Assembly (NCBI GenBank): GCA_003194525.1
Contig: NBIV01000234.1
Span: 46,504-110,503, forward strand
DNA: 64,000 bases
Origin: Gracilariopsis chorda
Lineage: Eukaryota > Rhodophyta > Florideophyceae > Gracilariales > Gracilariaceae
Direction: 5' to 3'
Shown here: in pieces, positions 1 through 9,434 of the stretch
Layout of the letters: every line of letters begins with the position of its first letter
Numbering within the stretch: position 1 is the first letter of the stretch
The notes under the pieces: model-generated
What the model was told of the DNA's origin: nothing
Database searches by the model: none
The model's input: the letters and a program-made list of their open reading frames with translations, nothing else
Made by a program: the position numbers and the translations under genes

Positions 1-96
1 GAGGTTGCGCACACCGGTGTTCTTGCGAACCAACAGAACGACTGGGCTGATGCTCTTCGAGCTGCTCGCGCTAAGAGAAACTGCTTCAGAGTTTGA
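1..96 (+). CDS. 3' end of an unidentified gene (partial)
   Basis: Frame 1 is open from the first base and ends in TGA at 94-96, giving 31 residues. They contain an Ala/Arg-rich segment (NDWADALRAARAKR) that would form a basic amphipathic helix. The start lies outside the window. The composition looks like a real C-terminus, but the piece is too short to assign a family, and chance openness cannot be excluded. Confidence 0.4.
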   Translation, partial: EVAHTGVLANQQNDWADALRAARAKRNCFRV

Positions 97-999
97 AGTT
101 AGAGCGTGAGATCAGAATCAGCAACTCTCCCTAGTCTCCAGGAAGAGGGTGCATGTATAAGAACAGATACGGTTTGCTTATCTAGTAAGCAGGACGGAAC
201 TTTATTAAGAGACGTATGTTCGCTTTGTGCGTGCCTCTCAAGACTTTACTGAAGGAGAAGCCTACGATCATCGTCGACTTCTCCTTGACGGAGGAACGGA
301 GAACATGGAAAAGCGTTTGGTGATAATCGTTCCTCGAAGGCTGTCAAAGCTGTCACTCTGCACAGCGGGCGAAGTCCTACTTTACAGATTCATCACGATG
401 CCAAACAAAGCTTTGTCGCATCGAACCTGATAACTGAACTGTCCATAGACTAGTTATCTCACTTCATCTGTGTTGTTACCGATATCGGTCCTTTGATTTT
501 GATATTGTTTTTTTTTTAGCATTCCTGCCTTGCGCTTGATTGGCTTCACGTCGGGTAATAGTGCGATAAGCACGTTATATCGAGGAGCTTGTGCATTGCT
601 CTATGGGTCACTCGTTCGTCGATAGAACTCAGAAGTATAATCATAAAAGAATGGCACATGCAAAAAAAAACCTAAAAAGTACTTTCCAAGAGGTCAGGAT
701 TTTGGCCCCACGGTACACGCACAGAGTTATCGTTTGAGCCGTGGCTTGTTGTCGCGTTGTCCCTCAAAACGAAAAAGGCATCTTTTGGCGCGGACCTGCC
801 TTCGAAACGGCGGAAACGCGGGAAAGAAGGCTGTCCGCTTTCGATTCATCGCATTCCCCGTGTTAATCCGCTTTCTTCGATCCTCCAGCGACCACGCTCA
901 ACGCTTCCAAGAACTCCCACCCCCTTCTATTTTACCTTTCGCTGCCGCTGCTCCTTCCGAACGCTCCACGTCGGCAGCGCCAACCTCACTTTATTCTAC
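97..999. other. Intergenic and 5' leader region before SCC3
   Basis: No convincing coding signal is visible. There are short T- and A-homopolymers near 510-520 and 664-672. The frame of the following cohesin gene is open back to an ATG at 757, but residues 757-999 would add an Arg/Pro-rich stretch unlike cohesin. This part is more likely 5' leader. Confidence 0.5.
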
Positions 1000-3900
1000 A
1001 TGCCGCCTGAGGAACGGCCATCTTCGCCAGGTCCTGGCGATGGCTCAGACGATGACCAACCGAGCTCTCCAAAGCACGTCTTTGATGACGATGTTGAAAT
1101 GCAATCCATCTCTGTCAACCCAACCCACCCACAAGACTCCGATGGCTCTCCTTCTACAGTTCCGCAAGGCGAAGGAGGACAAACAACTGCGAATCAAACA
1201 AACATGCAAGATGCAGAGCAAAATCAACACTCTAAGAACTCTACTCCGCTCCCGGCGCATACCGACCCTTCAAGTAGTCATGAGACGGCCGGTGACCCAC
1301 CCCGGCGCGTAGTCGAACCTTCTCAAGATGACCAGGCTCTCGAACAACCGAACCAAGATTCTTCTGTTCAGTCACCTTTATTATTTGATACTATGCTTCA
1401 CAAGCCGTCGAGCTCACCCGGACTTGTCACTGCCTGGATGTCTCATGTATCTATCAACGGCCCAGAGGCCATGGCGGCCATCGTGTCCCTTGTCATTAGC
1501 GCGGCGCGACCTGTACCCTTTTCCCGTGAGCAGCTGGTCACTTCGGACATGATTATCGCCAATGAACCACAAGAAATCGTTAGGGACTTATGCCAAGTCC
1601 TAGCCGTTGATGCACCCGAGAAAGTCGTCGTGCTAGCAAAGGATACGCCATCTCGAAGAGTGCGTCGAACCTACGAAGACTTTTGGCGCCGCGTTGCCGC
1701 TGAGGCTCCGGATATAGTCTTGTATCACACTGATTGCTTTGAAACGCTTATTCCTTGGCTTGAGTCCATGTCTAGTTCTCCGATTCGAGCTCTCAGAGTT
1801 TCCGCTTCCCTTGCTGCGTATCGACTTGTAGATGGGTTCATCGAAGTTGGCACACAGTTACGAAAACACCTTGCTAGCATTCAAAGACAACTGAACACAG
1901 AAAAGAGACGTAGTGGGATCAGTCAACGTAACGACAGCGCGCGTGGCGCCAAGAAACGAGCAGCTCAAGGGAAAGACAAGAAGAAAGAACTCTCTCCAAA
2001 GGGGAAGGAACTTGCTAACAAGGTTGATGAGCTAACTGCGAAGAACAGTGAGCTCACAGAACTTTCAGATAGAGTATACAGAAGTATCTTCATTGGCCGC
2101 TATCGCGATATATATGCCGACGTGCGCTCCATGTCGCTATCAGCATTGGGAGGATGGATCATGATGTTTCCTGATCAGTTTTTGGATGACACCCATAACA
2201 AGTACATCGGATGGCTTTTGTCAGATAAAGACGCTGTCGTTCGAAAGACAAGCCTCGAGGTTCTACATCGTATGCTAAAGAAGAAAGAGTATTTTGCCAA
2301 CTTCGAAACATTTCTGCAGCGTTTCTGTGATCGCATCATTGACATGGCTTGTGACAAAGACGACACCGTTGCCGCAACTGCCATCCGTTTGCTTAATTTC
2401 CTTTTGCCACATAACAGTAATGACAAACTCTTGAGACCTGCTCAGTGTGAGTCGATATGTGATATCGCACTTGAAGATCATCACACAGACGTTCGACGTG
2501 CAGCAGGCGAATTCTTGACAACTATGGTTACTATGGACATCGACGACGTTCCTTCGTCCGCGTCGAAGCGGAGCCGTGTCCAACGAAAACGGAACGGGAA
2601 GCGTACATCTACTGGTCCGTTTAATACACTTTTGCGAGAAATCCCCCCTGTCGAACGGGCTCGGGAGGACATAAGGGAACTCTTATTTGCTATTGTAAGA
2701 AAAGGAGAGGATGGGGTAGATGCTGCACTCGCTGTGGATGCTGTTTGGGATTATTTACCTTCCCTTCGGTGTTGGCAGGCCTTTGAAGAGCTTCTGCTTG
2801 AAGACCAACAACCTGACACGGCGAGTCAAGACGGAGAAGCTTTGAGTGATAGTGAAAAGGGTGTATTGTGCGAGATGCTCTTGGCCTCTGCAGCGGAAGC
2901 CAGCGGAAACGGAGATCCTATGCGAGCAAGGATAGTTGAGAAAGGGGAATATTCGGACCCCGAAACACCGGGGACTCTGCTATCCAAACACTTTCTGCCT
3001 CTGCTGCCTAGGTTACTAAGTCAGTATCAATCCGACCCGAAAACAATCAGTACTTTGGTGCAGCTACCAAGGCACTTCACAATGACAACATTTGAGCAAC
3101 AGGGCCAGGATGGCCATTTTTCCGCGATGCTAGAGCGTATCATTGGGGTACTGGTGAAGCACACTGGTTCAGAGGAGGTCTCTTCAGCTTGCGCCGAGAC
3201 ACTAAGGAATTTTCTGTCTGAACAGAATCCTTTGAAAAAGGCGACCTGTACTTCCTTGCAGCTTTGCTGTCAACGAGTTTCCAAAGATCTTGCACTGCAA
3301 ATCCGTACAGATCTCGCCAAGGCTGAACCGGATAATGTGGCAGCTCTTATGTCTCAATTGCGAATCTTGACAGAACTTGTAGATTCTGACTCTTCCACAT
3401 ATGAGGTTGTGAAGGAAGTTTTGGAGTTTCAAGAAAGAAACGGCGATTTATCCGGGCTAAATGACCATGTCACAATTGATGCATCTCGGTCAGCATGCGC
3501 CTTTGCCGTGTGGTCATTGTCAAAGATAAGATCTCGGTTGATTACGACGGGCTCGTCCCAAACATCACATGAAAAGATAATGGAGTTGGAAGAAGTTCAA
3601 GAATATCGGAACCAAGGTGCTGATGTAATTGATATCTTGCAACGCATCTGCGCCTGTGATTCTGTTCCTTTGGCAGTAAGGCTACTTTGTTCGCGATGCA
3701 TTCTTATAGTTTTAACACTATGTCGCGGCATTGAAAAGAATATGTCAATGATGATCTTGCGGAAGCGAACAGAATCCGACAACGCATCACCTGCAGATCC
3801 CGACCTCGACTTGCTTTCCCTTAAAGAAACGATCCCACAGTTGGTGGACATGACCAGGTCCGTGGTCACCACCCTTGTTGAGTATGAGTTGAAACTGTCT

Positions 3901-5751
3901 TCCCCTAGAGGATCTGGAAGAAATCGTGGCCAAGCAGGACTTCAAGAAAGAGAAGTAAGAGACTTTTTCGCATCTCTTGTTCAGGCATCTTTGCAGTCTT
4001 TGCTTTCGCGACATATCTCTCACCTTCCGCTTTTTGGAGTTCTTATCAAACCCCGGAAAGAAGCCAAAGCAGAAAGTAACGAATACACATCTTTTCGCGT
4101 GTGCCGAGACTATCTCCAACAGCGCCAAATACGTGGGAACGCTCTATCAAGAGACATTGTTGGAGCGCTGCACGAAGTGCTTAAGCTGCAGTGTGATAAG
4201 AAAGAACGGCAGAGTATAATCAGGGAACTGGCCGATATCTGTGTTTCATTCCGACATCGTCGAGATTTGAAGGCGAAAGGATCTATAGACCTGCTTCACG
4301 CTCTCTTTGATCACTGTGTCGAAGCATCAGATGCCACAGATTTTGTAGGAAAACTGTTCGTTCTGTCTTCCTCAAGTTTTGCCTTGATATCCCATTTTTC
4401 CCAGGAAGATGCCAAAGGTATGATGGGATCGATGAAGACAATTGATGACCTTCGAAACAAGTATGCAGAAGCGTTGGACGATGAATTGATCGATCTCTTT
4501 GACCATTTCCATTCTTCTCTTGAAGCCATCGCTGACGGAAGGCCTCCGGAGCTGCCTCCCATGATGAGGGCAAGTGAAAGACCGAGATCCCAACGTGGGC
4601 CGCGTTCCAAGAGAAGAAGAAGACGGGCTACTTCTCCCAGTTCACACACCCCGCCTCCAGAGCCTTCAAACGTTAGAAAGTCCTCGAGGCAAAAGGCAAG
4701 AGTAGATTATGCTAGAATGGAGAACTATTCCGGCGATGACAACGAAGATGGAGATGAGGAAGGGATCTTGGAACAGGACTCAGAAGATATTAAGACAACC
4801 GCGACGACAGCAGCGGATGTTGCGAGGAACATGATGGAGTATCAGAACTCCCCGGTCGCAATTCGCAAGAGAGCGAACAGAGAAGTTCCTGATGCATCCC
4901 CAAATCCCCCAAAGCGAACAAGACGCAGCAATAATTCGTCAAACAACAGAGAAACGAGCCCAAAGTTGCAAAGACCGGAGGCTTTGGGGACTGATTCGGA
5001 CCTTCGAAATAATGCTCCCAAGGCCACCCAGAGAGCTGGGCCCAACGACCAAGATACTAGCGATCAAAGAGACTCTCAAGGTAATGAATCAGGAGTTTTC
5101 GAAGAACAGGTTTCCGACTTGAATTCGAACGAATCCGAACCACCGAGAAGAGCGGACCGGCAGAGTGACAACCACGACGGAGAAGAACAGGAAGCCATCG
5201 CATCACAGCAAAAGCACCATATGGCTCGTAGGTCCGGGAATAGGGGTGGAACTCGAGCAAGTCCACGCGCCACCCAAAAGAGACGGGGCAGAACAGATTC
5301 TAGTCCACCAAGATCGTTGATGGACGGGGATGGAAAAGAATCGCAGGACGTCCCACAAGATACCGTACCACAGCGCGAAAACCAGCAATCTCAACAAATA
5401 AGTAAGTACGCTACACGCGGAAGTAGACGAAAGAGTACACCCTCTGAGCAGTCTGCTGGAAGAATCTCTGAAGGGACTTCTGACAGGAATGTCGAAGGTT
5501 CTACTGGTGATCTTGAATCCAACGAACGAAGCCGCGGGTCGCGCACAACCAGTCGGCCTCAACGATTGGCGCAGGGGACTCATGTTCGTGACGAAGATGG
5601 TCCAAGCCAAAAGAATGATGTAACAAATGAAAACCGCAACAAAAGAACGGGAAAGGAAAACAAGAATGATGCCCCAAGCAATGCAAACGGGCAAGTGAAG
5701 CCGACGTCAAAGCAAGGTTTGATTCGAAGGCGTAAAGTGAGAAGATGGTAA
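1000..5751 (+). CDS. SCC3: Cohesin subunit SCC3/STAG (stromalin)
   Basis: SCC3/STAG binds the SCC1 kleisin and holds the cohesin ring on chromatin in the nucleus. The stromalin conserved domain is clear at about residues 366-410, with the signature RYRDIYADVRSMSLSALGGW followed by NKYIGWLLSDKDAVVR. Before it come an STAG-type helical segment (about 130-290) and a Lys-rich coiled coil. HEAT-like helices follow to about residue 1180. The last 400 residues are an acidic/basic low-complexity tail rich in Ser, Arg and Asn, with RRKVRR at the very end. I chose the ATG at 1000 (MPPEERPSSP) because it opens an acidic linker typical of the family. An upstream in-frame ATG at 757 would add 81 residues of Arg/Pro-rich sequence. 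At 1583 residues it is longer than animal STAG (about 1230), mostly through the tail. It converges on the Pol5-like gene with an 86-bp gap. Confidence 0.9.
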   Translation: MPPEERPSSPGPGDGSDDDQPSSPKHVFDDDVEMQSISVNPTHPQDSDGSPSTVPQGEGGQTTANQTNMQDAEQNQHSKNSTPLPAHTDPSSSHETAGDPPRRVVEPSQDDQALEQPNQDSSVQSPLLFDTMLHKPSSSPGLVTAWMSHVSINGPEAMAAIVSLVISAARPVPFSREQLVTSDMIIANEPQEIVRDLCQVLAVDAPEKVVVLAKDTPSRRVRRTYEDFWRRVAAEAPDIVLYHTDCFETLIPWLESMSSSPIRALRVSASLAAYRLVDGFIEVGTQLRKHLASIQRQLNTEKRRSGISQRNDSARGAKKRAAQGKDKKKELSPKGKELANKVDELTAKNSELTELSDRVYRSIFIGRYRDIYADVRSMSLSALGGWIMMFPDQFLDDTHNKYIGWLLSDKDAVVRKTSLEVLHRMLKKKEYFANFETFLQRFCDRIIDMACDKDDTVAATAIRLLNFLLPHNSNDKLLRPAQCESICDIALEDHHTDVRRAAGEFLTTMVTMDIDDVPSSASKRSRVQRKRNGKRTSTGPFNTLLREIPPVERAREDIRELLFAIVRKGEDGVDAALAVDAVWDYLPSLRCWQAFEELLLEDQQPDTASQDGEALSDSEKGVLCEMLLASAAEASGNGDPMRARIVEKGEYSDPETPGTLLSKHFLPLLPRLLSQYQSDPKTISTLVQLPRHFTMTTFEQQGQDGHFSAMLERIIGVLVKHTGSEEVSSACAETLRNFLSEQNPLKKATCTSLQLCCQRVSKDLALQIRTDLAKAEPDNVAALMSQLRILTELVDSDSSTYEVVKEVLEFQERNGDLSGLNDHVTIDASRSACAFAVWSLSKIRSRLITTGSSQTSHEKIMELEEVQEYRNQGADVIDILQRICACDSVPLAVRLLCSRCILIVLTLCRGIEKNMSMMILRKRTESDNASPADPDLDLLSLKETIPQLVDMTRSVVTTLVEYELKLSSPRGSGRNRGQAGLQEREVRDFFASLVQASLQSLLSRHISHLPLFGVLIKPRKEAKAESNEYTSFRVCRDYLQQRQIRGNALSRDIVGALHEVLKLQCDKKERQSIIRELADICVSFRHRRDLKAKGSIDLLHALFDHCVEASDATDFVGKLFVLSSSSFALISHFSQEDAKGMMGSMKTIDDLRNKYAEALDDELIDLFDHFHSSLEAIADGRPPELPPMMRASERPRSQRGPRSKRRRRRATSPSSHTPPPEPSNVRKSSRQKARVDYARMENYSGDDNEDGDEEGILEQDSEDIKTTATTAADVARNMMEYQNSPVAIRKRANREVPDASPNPPKRTRRSNNSSNNRETSPKLQRPEALGTDSDLRNNAPKATQRAGPNDQDTSDQRDSQGNESGVFEEQVSDLNSNESEPPRRADRQSDNHDGEEQEAIASQQKHHMARRSGNRGGTRASPRATQKRRGRTDSSPPRSLMDGDGKESQDVPQDTVPQRENQQSQQISKYATRGSRRKSTPSEQSAGRISEGTSDRNVEGSTGDLESNERSRGSRTTSRPQRLAQGTHVRDEDGPSQKNDVTNENRNKRTGKENKNDAPSNANGQVKPTSKQGLIRRRKVRRW

Positions 5752-5837
5752 ACCGGCTTTTATTTCCAGTGTGTCTTGGCACTGTTGCTGAAGATTCTAT
5801 AAGCTGTTGCTAGGAGTACGGACTGCAGACAAGCGGG

Positions 5838-8800
5838 TTACGGTGCACTTTGTACGAGTTTTCTTCTCTTCTTTCCGGACTTCTCTTTACTATTTTCTTT
5901 CTCGTCGTTATGTGACGCGGTATTGTCAGAGTTCTCATTGGGGTTTTGGGAATTCTTAGCTGCTCTCAACAACTTTGATAGCCTTTGCCTGTCTTTCTTT
6001 CTTACTTTTGTTTCGTTGGCCTTCACCAGTGCTGGTAGAATAGCGTCCATGTCTTCTATACACTTGAGGTTCATACCAAGAAGTACGGTTTGGATGATGT
6101 TCTCTATTCCACTATCGTTCCATCCTTCGAAGCCTACCGAACACTGATGCCGCAAGTAATCATTAGTAGAGTTCCAAAATGCCTTCACCTCACGCGCCTT
6201 CTGGCAGCTCGCCTGTTTAATTGCCTTTGTAAGCTCCAAGAGAATAGCACTTGCATTTGTCCTTTGAGTTCTTGATGCCTCAGAATCTTTTAACGTTCTC
6301 TCCACCACTGGAAACACGGACAGCGACAACAAAGGTGCCTTGTTGAAGTATGATGAAAGTATACCTGGCCTTGAAATATGAGATGACTTCTTCAACATGA
6401 CCTCCACTAGCTCCTTGTAATGATTCGAAAATGGCTCGTATTGCTTCTTCAACAAAGCAGCTGCTGTCCCGACAATGCAGCCCGCTGATCTAGATGCGGC
6501 TTGAACTTCAAGAGTAGTTAAAGGCTTTTCGCTCTTACAATTCAGGAGAGAGGTAAGAAACCTGTCAGCAATTTCCTTGGCTGTCTGGGCATCAGCGACA
6601 TTGTTTAGGATAACTGGAAGTGGTAGAATCATTTGCTTTGAAATGATACTACAGACCTGTCCCAAGAATCGCCCATTAGACCCTAAATTACCCAGGGCAA
6701 ACTCATATAGGCGACAATGCAAATCCAAGAAGACGAGGCCTGTTCTACCATCCGCTTTGTCAGACGAAAGCCTAAGACGAAGGACTTTAGCTACTTCCTC
6801 AACCAGTTTTAAAACACGGCCAACCTGTGTATAGCGGAATTCCCTAGCTCTCTTACTTTTCGTGGTTGATTTCTTTTCTTCCATGAGAAGCTTCATATGG
6901 ACCGCAAGCCGATTATCCAATGCGTCAAGCACAGCAGGATCTTCCTCATCAACGTCCATGTCAACCTCACTGGCAGAGGACTCACTTGCGTTATCCTGAA
7001 AGTCTGAGAGAGCTTGCAAACGTTCATCCAGTTGCTTATCTGAATCAAATTGCTTTCTTTGAGACCTGTTTTCGGGAGCAATCCGTGCGTCTTCAGAATC
7101 GTCATCATCTGAATCGTTTTCTGCAGAACTCGTTCCAGCCTCCTGTAGTGAATCAACGTCTTCATCCTTTTCACTTGAGGTTCCGCCGGCGAGGAGAAAA
7201 GATTCAATCGCATCAAACAAAACAGCGACGACACGATCGTCTAAAGACGAACTCATTGCTTCGACAGCCCTAAGGGCAACCTGATGAGGGAAAGCTTCAG
7301 GCTCTCCACTCAGTTCACAAAGGATATCGGTCATGCGCTCTACTGAATTAGGGGCCTCCCCGCGTTCCTCTTTGTCTCCGTGGTCATCATTCTCACGATT
7401 TGTTTGATCCTCATCCATTTTTACTTCCAGAACTATTTCGAGAAGTCGCTGAGCAACCGACAAGCAAAAATCGTCATCTTCCCCGTCTTCTCCTTCTTTC
7501 GTTGATATTACAGGATTAAACATGCTCAAAGCTATGAACTCTGCAACCAGCTGTATTGCATCAGACAGGGACGCATCAAAGCGAACGCCACGGCCCTTTG
7601 CGAGATTCTTAAATATAGGTTCAACATACGTACGGATGAGTTCTAGTCCGTCCACACCGTCCTGCTTGCTCCTCGCACGAAGTACACAGTGAGTCCCGTC
7701 TGAAGCTTCTAGAGATAAAATGAAACTCAGGGATTCATAACAAAAAGAAGAAAGAGAGTGCTGCTGCTCAGGACTTTGGTGCTCGCACATGAATGTGACC
7801 AGTCTTCCAAACACATTTCTTGCAACTTCATTCGATAGAGGCGGTGTGGGTATGGGTACTACGCCGTACATAAGAGACTGTTCTGAGAGGGGTTCGTATA
7901 CATCAAACGGCATTGGCTTTCTTTTAGCACTCGTCAATGATTGATGATAAGAATCCTCACATATGGCGTATGTCAACATAATTCTCACCATATCCTTACT
8001 GAGGAACGTAAAAGTGGACGCAAACTTGAAAATAAGACGTAACATCTGCGTTCTCATCGATTGGACACTCAGACGACTCGATTCCTGTCTTGGAGATGCG
8101 AACTCATTAACGAGAGCGCTAAATACCTTCGCGACTTCCTTTTTTTCCAATGCATTAAGGAAATTGTCCAACTTGGGAGGAGGAAGAGTTTGACTCACAA
8201 CTCCGTTTCGCACCAACCACAAAACTAAGTGCTCAACAAAAGTATCTGACTCTCTGCGCAGAGGGGATTGAAAGAAACCAGTTGTAAATGTCTCTCCAAG
8301 CCTTGAAAGTGACCTCTTTAGGCGTGCTTGAACTTCCGGAGCGACTCTGTTCGCCTTGAATACTATGTTCTCTCCACCACGATTTCCCGGTGAGCTGAGA
8401 ACCACGATTAAAGAGGCTAGGGAAGACTCAAATATGGAATTATGTGCAGTCTCATCAGGGATCATACTTACAGCGAGGTGCAGAAGCTCCAAGGCGAGCA
8501 GCTTTTTCTCTGCACTGCCCCCAGAATGCACCAACTTTTCGATTACGACATGTTTCCAGAAGGTGCCTGGCCCCCCAAGATGCTCTCGACTCGAATCTGA
8601 AAAAGCGTAAGTGATAGCAAGCTGCCAGGAGAGTGGCACAAGACCCGCTTCATCCTCTGCGTCACCGGCAAATATGGAGTAACCTGTCCCAAAGATGGAC
8701 ATCAGAGGTTTCGCGAGAGAGTCTAGGTCTGGATAGATCCGTCGAATAGCATTAGGTGCGGCAATTTTTAAGTCCATCAGAGTCAAAACGAGGCATAGGC

Positions 8801-9434
8801 CATCATCATAGTCCTTTCGCTCTTCACACCATTGCCAAAGGTTCTTCGCACAAGAGTCTTGAAGTTCCTTTGTATTGGCTGTTCGCAGAACTTCAGTTAT
8901 CACTCGAACGGCAGCATTTCCGAGACTCCATTTCGCCGCGCTGGCTACACAACAATGTCGAAGTAACAAAATTGTCTGCTTACAACAGGAATGTTGCAGC
9001 TTTCCGTCATAAGCACGCACAAGCGCTGCACACGCTGTTACCGTTCCAAGAGCACGTTCGCGTTCCCCACCAGCATAATCAATCTCAAATGAGCCATCTG
9101 CGCCATAAATCTGAGAAATAAAAGACATGACCTTCTGTTGGGTAGAATTAGGATTTGCGTCTTCCAGAGCACGTATAAAGGCTACAAGAACAACTGAAAA
9201 GTTGATTCTTGTTTCGGTGACTGAAACAGAAATGCCGTTTAGAAGACGCTGCATTACATATCGCACAGATTCCTTGTCGAGTGATACTCCATCGACAAAT
9301 GCTGCTGAGAGTATGTCGTTAACTGCATGTCGTTTTTCGGCGGATGTCTTTGCTAGTCGTGCTCTGTCTAATGCGGATAGCCCCTGGCGGGAAAGAGGCA
9401 ACTTTCGACGTATCTGGCTAGGAGCTGGTGACAT
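5838..9434 (-). CDS. POL5: DNA polymerase V / MYBBP1A-family nucleolar protein
   Basis: The 1198-residue product has the layout of the Pol5/MYBBP1A family. These are nucleolar HEAT-repeat proteins that act in rRNA synthesis and are not true polymerases. The N-terminus contains the family pattern of a short basic lead, then AEKRHAVNDILSAAF and RYVMQRLLNGISVSVTETR (residues about 30-75). An acidic, Asp/Glu/Ser-rich block lies at about 735-825, as in MYBBP1A. The C-terminus is basic (KEKSGKKRRK), fitting nuclear import. The start at 9434 (MSPAPSQIRRK) is the first ATG after in-frame stops and precedes the conserved block. No introns are apparent. The assignment rests on remembered family pattern, not on a search. 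Confidence 0.75.
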   Translation of the reverse strand: MSPAPSQIRRKLPLSRQGLSALDRARLAKTSAEKRHAVNDILSAAFVDGVSLDKESVRYVMQRLLNGISVSVTETRINFSVVLVAFIRALEDANPNSTQQKVMSFISQIYGADGSFEIDYAGGERERALGTVTACAALVRAYDGKLQHSCCKQTILLLRHCCVASAAKWSLGNAAVRVITEVLRTANTKELQDSCAKNLWQWCEERKDYDDGLCLVLTLMDLKIAAPNAIRRIYPDLDSLAKPLMSIFGTGYSIFAGDAEDEAGLVPLSWQLAITYAFSDSSREHLGGPGTFWKHVVIEKLVHSGGSAEKKLLALELLHLAVSMIPDETAHNSIFESSLASLIVVLSSPGNRGGENIVFKANRVAPEVQARLKRSLSRLGETFTTGFFQSPLRRESDTFVEHLVLWLVRNGVVSQTLPPPKLDNFLNALEKKEVAKVFSALVNEFASPRQESSRLSVQSMRTQMLRLIFKFASTFTFLSKDMVRIMLTYAICEDSYHQSLTSAKRKPMPFDVYEPLSEQSLMYGVVPIPTPPLSNEVARNVFGRLVTFMCEHQSPEQQHSLSSFCYESLSFILSLEASDGTHCVLRARSKQDGVDGLELIRTYVEPIFKNLAKGRGVRFDASLSDAIQLVAEFIALSMFNPVISTKEGEDGEDDDFCLSVAQRLLEIVLEVKMDEDQTNRENDDHGDKEERGEAPNSVERMTDILCELSGEPEAFPHQVALRAVEAMSSSLDDRVVAVLFDAIESFLLAGGTSSEKDEDVDSLQEAGTSSAENDSDDDDSEDARIAPENRSQRKQFDSDKQLDERLQALSDFQDNASESSASEVDMDVDEEDPAVLDALDNRLAVHMKLLMEEKKSTTKSKRAREFRYTQVGRVLKLVEEVAKVLRLRLSSDKADGRTGLVFLDLHCRLYEFALGNLGSNGRFLGQVCSIISKQMILPLPVILNNVADAQTAKEIADRFLTSLLNCKSEKPLTTLEVQAASRSAGCIVGTAAALLKKQYEPFSNHYKELVEVMLKKSSHISRPGILSSYFNKAPLLSLSVFPVVERTLKDSEASRTQRTNASAILLELTKAIKQASCQKAREVKAFWNSTNDYLRHQCSVGFEGWNDSGIENIIQTVLLGMNLKCIEDMDAILPALVKANETKVRKKDRQRLSKLLRAAKNSQNPNENSDNTASHNDEKENSKEKSGKKRRKLVQSAP

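Noticed and set aside
757-999. N-terminal extension of SCC3 from the upstream ATG
   Set aside because: Arg/Pro-rich and unlike cohesin; the ATG at 1000 opens a typical acidic linker.
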